A DNA stretch of 54,659 nt. Origin: CAZHMN01 sp964533705. GTDB lineage: Bacteria; Electryoneota; B3-LCP. The notes under the pieces were generated by a model that saw only the letters and a list, made by a program, of their open reading frames with translations, had not been told where the DNA came from and made no database searches. The translations under genes and the position numbers were made by a program. Of this stretch, positions 51,565 through 54,659 are shown one piece after another (the first letter of the stretch is position 1; each line of letters opens with the position of its first letter). Location: NCBI GenBank assembly GCA_964533705.1, contig CAZHMN010000008.1, forward strand, positions 1 to 54,659, given 5' to 3'.

Positions 51565-52169
51565 ATGACAGCGATAAAGCCAAGGATCCCTCGCAGGAAG
51601 TAAACTTGACGGAGTGCACGGACGAAGTTCTGATTGCCCGTTTCCAGGCGGATGACTTCACCGCTTTCGATGAAATTGTGCATCGCTATCAGGGGCAGTT
51701 GATCAACTTCGTCGGCAGGCTGTTGGGTGATCGCATCACGGCGGAAGACATCGTGCAGGAAACTTTTTTGCGGGTATATCGCAATAAGCATCGCTACAAG
51801 GAGATTGCGCGCTTTTCGACCTGGATTTACACGATTGCTGGCAACCTGGCTCGCACCGAACTTCGGCGGCGTAAAATTCGGAATTTTTTCTCAATTTCAC
51901 AGCGCAGTGAGACGGAGAGAGATTACGAAATCCCGGACACGAGTATTGACGTTGAGAAGCAGGTTGAAGGCAGGATGAGCAAAAATCTGATTTTGAAGGA
52001 GATCACAAAATTGCCGGTTTATTTTCGGGAAGTTATTATATTGCGAGACCTGCAGGATCTGTCCTACGAGGAAATCAGCCAGATCTTGAATGTGCCTCTG
52101 GGAACGGTGAAATCCCGGGTTAACCGGGGCAGAACGCAGATTCAGAAGCGCCTTAAGGGGAGAATATGA
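51561..52169 (+). CDS. ECF-type RNA polymerase sigma factor
   Basis: A 202-residue extracytoplasmic-function sigma factor. Region 2 (about 35-105) contains ITAEDIVQETFLRVYRN and FSTWIYTIAGNLARTELRRRK, and region 4 (about 148-200) contains LPVYFREVIILRDLQDLSYEEI, split across residues 150-171, and the helix VPLGTVKSRVNRGRTQIQ. It directs transcription of an envelope-stress-type regulon. The anti-sigma factor follows after an unusually long 158-base gap that may hold the sigma factor's own promoter. Placement directly after holA with an overlap links its expression to the cell-wall operon. Confidence 0.94.
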   Translation: MNDSDKAKDPSQEVNLTECTDEVLIARFQADDFTAFDEIVHRYQGQLINFVGRLLGDRITAEDIVQETFLRVYRNKHRYKEIARFSTWIYTIAGNLARTELRRRKIRNFFSISQRSETERDYEIPDTSIDVEKQVEGRMSKNLILKEITKLPVYFREVIILRDLQDLSYEEISQILNVPLGTVKSRVNRGRTQIQKRLKGRI

Positions 52170-52220
52170 TTCCTTTCAATTTCAAAGCTATGAAAAAGGT
52201 GCAAAAAATTTCACCAAGTG

Positions 52221-52249
52221 GGAACCCGACCTAAAGAGATTTTGTTCAA
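52221..52249 (+). promoter_or_regulatory. possible ECF-type promoter before the anti-sigma gene
   Basis: GGAACCC (52221-52227) followed after 16 bases by GTTCAA (52244-52249) resembles the GGAAC / GTC layout of ECF promoters. It lies in the gap between sigma and anti-sigma genes and would allow feedback expression of the anti-sigma factor. Weak by sequence alone. Confidence 0.35.
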
Positions 52250-52327
52250 AGAGGTGAACACGAAACGTGGAGGTCAATGAGGATCGGGGGTTAAGAGAAG
52301 ATACGGGCTGGAGGGATGTGTTGACCG

Positions 52328-52939
52328 ATGATGAAAGTAAGCTGCGAAGAATTTGAAAACAGATACGCCGATCTGATCACCGGCAATCTGGATGCTGAGC
52401 AAAAGAAGGCTCTTGAAGAGCACGGGCGTAGCTGCACGCATTGTCAGCGCTATACAGCACAAAGCGATGCGATCAGGCAGGAACTGCTTAATCTGCCCCA
52501 GTTGGAGGTTTCCCCGTATTTCGCCGCCAATGTAAGACGGGAAATCAACAGGTTGGAACGGGGGCTGAAAAAACCCGAATGGACGCCGAGTCTGTTGCCC
52601 CGTTTTGCAGCCCTGGCATCGGGTTTTGCCGTCGCGGTTATCTGTGGCCTGATCATTTTCCAGCCAGGCGGTCAGAATGCGAACGATCCCACATTAATGA
52701 ATCCTGCCACCCCATCGGGAATGACAGCGGAAAGAGGCACCACCAGTGAGAACCTTGAGGTCAGTGAGCCCGCGATGCTGTATGATCCTGCCGAGGAATT
52801 GCTTACCTCCTACGAATCCGGCGTTGATACGGCCACTCATCATCTCCCGGAGCCGCCCGGAACCGACTCCATTCCCATCCCCGTGGAAGACGATTACTGG
52901 CGGATCAACCAGGTATCAACCACGCCTGACGATAATTGA
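52328..52939 (+). CDS. anti-sigma factor with zinc-finger (ZAS) motif
   Basis: A 203-residue membrane protein. The N-terminal cytosolic domain has the ZAS zinc motif His32-x3-Cys36-x2-Cys39 (HGRSCTHC) plus Cys6, followed by one transmembrane helix (about 91-111) and an extracytoplasmic tail rich in Pro, Thr and Ser with acidic stretches. Such proteins hold the partner ECF sigma at the membrane until a signal triggers release by proteolysis. Starts at ATG 52328 or 52331. Gene order sigma then anti-sigma is standard, but the gap is longer than usual. A perfect terminator follows. Confidence 0.86.
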   Translation: MMKVSCEEFENRYADLITGNLDAEQKKALEEHGRSCTHCQRYTAQSDAIRQELLNLPQLEVSPYFAANVRREINRLERGLKKPEWTPSLLPRFAALASGFAVAVICGLIIFQPGGQNANDPTLMNPATPSGMTAERGTTSENLEVSEPAMLYDPAEELLTSYESGVDTATHHLPEPPGTDSIPIPVEDDYWRINQVSTTPDDN

Positions 52940-52964
52940 TCGAAATAAAACGTTGATTTTAAAC

Positions 52965-52996
52965 AATCCGCTCGTTTGCGATAGAGCGGATTTTTT
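52965..52996 (+). terminator. Rho-independent terminator after the anti-sigma gene
   Basis: AATCCGCTC (52965-52973) and GAGCGGATT (52984-52992) form a perfect nine-base stem with a ten-base loop, followed by a T run to 52996. It closes the glmS-to-anti-sigma run. Confidence 0.88.
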
Positions 52997-52997
52997 A

Positions 52998-53025
52998 TTG
53001 ACTTTGCCTCAGGAAATGTTATATT
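52998..53025 (+). promoter_or_regulatory. promoter for the zinc-protein/deoB unit
   Basis: TTGACT (52998-53003), a 16-base spacer and TATATT (53020-53025) directly after the terminator. Both boxes match the consensus at five of six positions. Leader about 45 bases. Confidence 0.6.
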
Positions 53026-53076
53026 ATAACCGGGCGCAAAGCCCTATTTTGCTAAGAGAAAAATTTCGAGGGATAC

Positions 53077-53274
53077 ATGGCAAAAGCACAGACGTTCGGC
53101 GAGAAGGTCGCCAAGGCTCAGTCTAAGCAACAGGCAATCTGTCCGCAATGTGGGGTTCCTCTGAGCTATGTCAAGATGATCACCCCAACACTGACATCGT
53201 CGGGAAGTTATAGTTTCCGGGCCAGAATGCAAAAAGTCTGCAAGTGCAGTAATCCCGATTCGCAGAGTAAATGA
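53077..53274 (+). CDS. small zinc-ribbon-like protein
   Basis: A 65-residue protein with the pattern CPQC at 22-25 and CKC near residue 54-56, spaced like a four-cysteine zinc ribbon with a beta hairpin between (SYVKMITPTLTSSGSYSFRA). The start is lysine-rich (MAKAQTFGEKVAKAQ). I do not recognise the family with certainty. It has its own promoter, ribosome binding site CGAGGG, and an ATGA overlap with deoB. Too small for an enzyme; likely a nucleic-acid- or protein-binding accessory. Confidence 0.75.
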   Translation: MAKAQTFGEKVAKAQSKQQAICPQCGVPLSYVKMITPTLTSSGSYSFRARMQKVCKCSNPDSQSK

Positions 53275-54482
53275 GGTTTGCGCCGGGCCGTTTGATCATC
53301 CTGATTCTGGACAGCGCGGGCATCGGAGCACTGCCCGACGCTGAGAAATACGGCGACAGTGGATCGAACACTCTCGGCAACCTGGCCAGGGTTGTCGGCG
53401 GGCTTGAATTGCCGAATTTGGAAGCTCTGGGACTCGGCAAGATTGCCCCGCTTAAAGGACTTTCCAACGATGGAAATGCATTGGCCGCCTACGGGAAGAT
53501 GGCTGAAAAGGCCCCGGGCAAGGACAGCATCACCGGTCATTGGGAGCTGATGGGTTACATCGCCACCCAGGCGCAGCCCACTTATCCGAATGGTTTCCCC
53601 GATAGGATTATCAGCAGGCTTCAGGCTGAAACGGGGCGCAGTTATCTCGGCAACGTGGCCGCTTCGGGGACTGAGATTATTGACCGGTTGGGTGAAGAGC
53701 ACCTAAAAACAGGCTCACCGATTCTCTATACCTCCGCCGATTCCGTACTCCAGATTGCCGCTCATGAAGAAGTGATTCCGTTAGAGGAGCTTTATCGCAT
53801 CTGCGGAATCGCGCGGGAGATCATGTCCGGGAAGGACGCGGTCGGCAGAATTATCGCGCGGCCTTTCGTCGGCAAACCGGGCAGCTTCACGCGGACCGCC
53901 AACCGCAGGGATTTTTCGCTTCAAGCGCCGGGTGATACCGCCCTGGATTTGCTCGTAAAAGCCGGTATTGTAGTGCTGGGTATCGGCAAGATCGAGGATC
54001 TCTTCGCCGGGCGGGGCTTGACCCGGGCGATTCACACCAAATCCAATCGGCAGGGGCTGGAAGAGACGCTAAAAGCCATCCAGAGCGAGGTGGGCGGTCT
54101 AATCTTCACCAATCTGGTTGATTTCGACATGCTCTGGGGGCATCGCAACGACCCGGAGGGCTACTATCGGGGTTTACAAGAGGTTGACGCTTTTCTCCCC
54201 TCGCTGATGGGATCCCTGAAGCCCGGTGACGCTCTCGTCCTGACGGCGGATCACGGCTGCGATCCCACTACAACTTCCACGGATCATTCGCGGGAATACG
54301 TGCCGATCCTTATATATGGTGATCGGGTAAAAGGGAATACGAATATCGGGATACGCAGCACCTTCGCCGATCTGGGCGCCACTGTGGCCGACTTTTTCGG
54401 CATTGAAGGGACGGGAATGGGGGAGAGTTTCTGGGATTTAATTCAGGGGCACCGGGTCGAGAAATCGGCTGTCAAGGATTAA
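53271..54482 (+). CDS. deoB: phosphopentomutase DeoB
   Basis: DeoB interconverts ribose 1-phosphate and ribose 5-phosphate (and the deoxy forms) in nucleoside salvage. The 403-residue protein of the alkaline phosphatase superfamily has LDSAGIGALPDAEKYGDSGS (metal Asp near residue 11), GKDSITGHWEL (phosphothreonine/metal loop region), and LTADHGCDPTTTSTDHSRE with the remaining metal ligands. Full length, start ATG at 53271. Its placement with a purine permease and surE elsewhere in the window hints at nucleoside salvage capacity. Confidence 0.97.
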   Translation: MRFAPGRLIILILDSAGIGALPDAEKYGDSGSNTLGNLARVVGGLELPNLEALGLGKIAPLKGLSNDGNALAAYGKMAEKAPGKDSITGHWELMGYIATQAQPTYPNGFPDRIISRLQAETGRSYLGNVAASGTEIIDRLGEEHLKTGSPILYTSADSVLQIAAHEEVIPLEELYRICGIAREIMSGKDAVGRIIARPFVGKPGSFTRTANRRDFSLQAPGDTALDLLVKAGIVVLGIGKIEDLFAGRGLTRAIHTKSNRQGLEETLKAIQSEVGGLIFTNLVDFDMLWGHRNDPEGYYRGLQEVDAFLPSLMGSLKPGDALVLTADHGCDPTTTSTDHSREYVPILIYGDRVKGNTNIGIRSTFADLGATVADFFGIEGTGMGESFWDLIQGHRVEKSAVKD

Positions 54483-54528
54483 TCTCGACAGATTTTCCTG
54501 AGTTTTGAGAAGAAAACAACGCTGTATC

Positions 54529-54659
54529 ATGAGTAGAATTACTTTGCCTGGGCATCTGAGCATATTCCTGCTATCCGCTTTAGTTTGCATCAGTTTCACG
54601 GATTTAAGTGCTGATGCTCTGGATTATCCGCCCGAGGTGGCAGAAGCACTGGATGCCGC
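54529..54659 (+). CDS. secreted protein, partial (C-terminus beyond right edge)
   Basis: An open frame starts at the ATG at 54529, 46 bases after deoB, and runs to the window end without a stop (43 residues). The first 29 residues form a typical signal peptide: a positive start (MSRITLPGHL), a hydrophobic core (SIFLLSALVCISF) and a cleavage site near LSA-DA. The visible mature part (LDYPPEVAEALDA) resembles the N-terminus of exported peptidases or TPR proteins but is too short to classify. No strong ribosome binding site is seen. Confidence 0.6.
   Translation, partial: MSRITLPGHLSIFLLSALVCISFTDLSADALDYPPEVAEALDA

Noticed and set aside
1..54659. tRNA, rRNA, CRISPR arrays, insertion sequences, attachment sites or prophage genes
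   Set aside because: I found no cloverleaf-like segments, spaced direct repeats, transposase motifs or phage structural genes in the gaps or coding regions read by eye; a covariance-model scan would settle small RNAs.

Overview
The window looks like a chromosomal segment from an uncultured diderm bacterium of the FCB superphylum (the neighbourhood of Zixibacteria, KSB1, Calditrichota, Marinimicrobia or Latescibacteria; I cannot choose among these by eye). The reasons are a complete LPS-export gene set (kdsC, kdsD, lptC, lptA, lptB), PorV/PorQ-type outer-membrane barrels, and secreted proteins ending in the 'YPNPF' C-terminal sorting domain typical of type IX-like secretion in these phyla. Promoters that can be read use ordinary TTGACA / TATAAT-like boxes. 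I see no rRNA, tRNA, CRISPR array, insertion sequence or prophage. No gene-free stretch exceeds 300 bases.

Region 1 (1-13.4 kb, all minus strand). From right to left: a secretion-type operon (lipoprotein, beta-propeller protein with sorting domain, two PorV-like barrels, an isocitrate-type dehydrogenase); then a compact four-gene operon (RidA-like protein, zinc alcohol dehydrogenase, divergent KDO-8-phosphate synthase, class V aminotransferase) that I consider the most interesting part of the window; then two small lipoproteins, pdxJ, a larger lipoprotein and a truncated HD-domain gene at the left edge. Terminator hairpins near 7.53 kb and 3.87 kb separate these units.

Region 2 (13.4-29.2 kb, plus strand). 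A divergent promoter pair with two perfect TTGACA boxes opens the LPS operon kdsC-kdsD-lptC-lptA-lptB-rpoN. It is followed by a thioredoxin-like gene, a purine permease, a Fic protein, then nadA behind a leader with two perfect DnaA boxes, a DUF502 membrane protein, an unknown outer-membrane barrel, a short POTRA/BamA-like protein, rsmE, a HIT hydrolase and rpsU.

Region 3 (29.3-33.2 kb, minus strand). A two-gene island, a secreted 974-residue metalloprotease and an exported metallo-beta-lactamase-fold protein, is bounded by a bidirectional terminator on the left and a very tight divergent junction with tilS on the right.

Region 4 (33.2 kb to the end, plus strand). Housekeeping genes: tilS, ftsH, a PEGA-domain membrane protein, folE, a TPR protein, folP, rimI, accD, surE, guaA, then a tightly overlapping envelope-flavoured operon (glmS, LpoA-like protein, larE, pgeF, uppP, holA, ECF sigma factor), an anti-sigma factor, and a new unit with a small zinc protein and deoB. 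A secreted protein begins at the right edge.

The best candidate for an undescribed system is the 7384-3932 operon: a KdsA-like enzyme altered at several positions normally fixed in the family sits with a dehydrogenase, an aminotransferase and an imine-handling protein fold. By analogy with the KdnA/KdnB route to 8-amino-KDO this could make an amino-ulosonic acid, but by different enzyme families. That is an inference to be tested.
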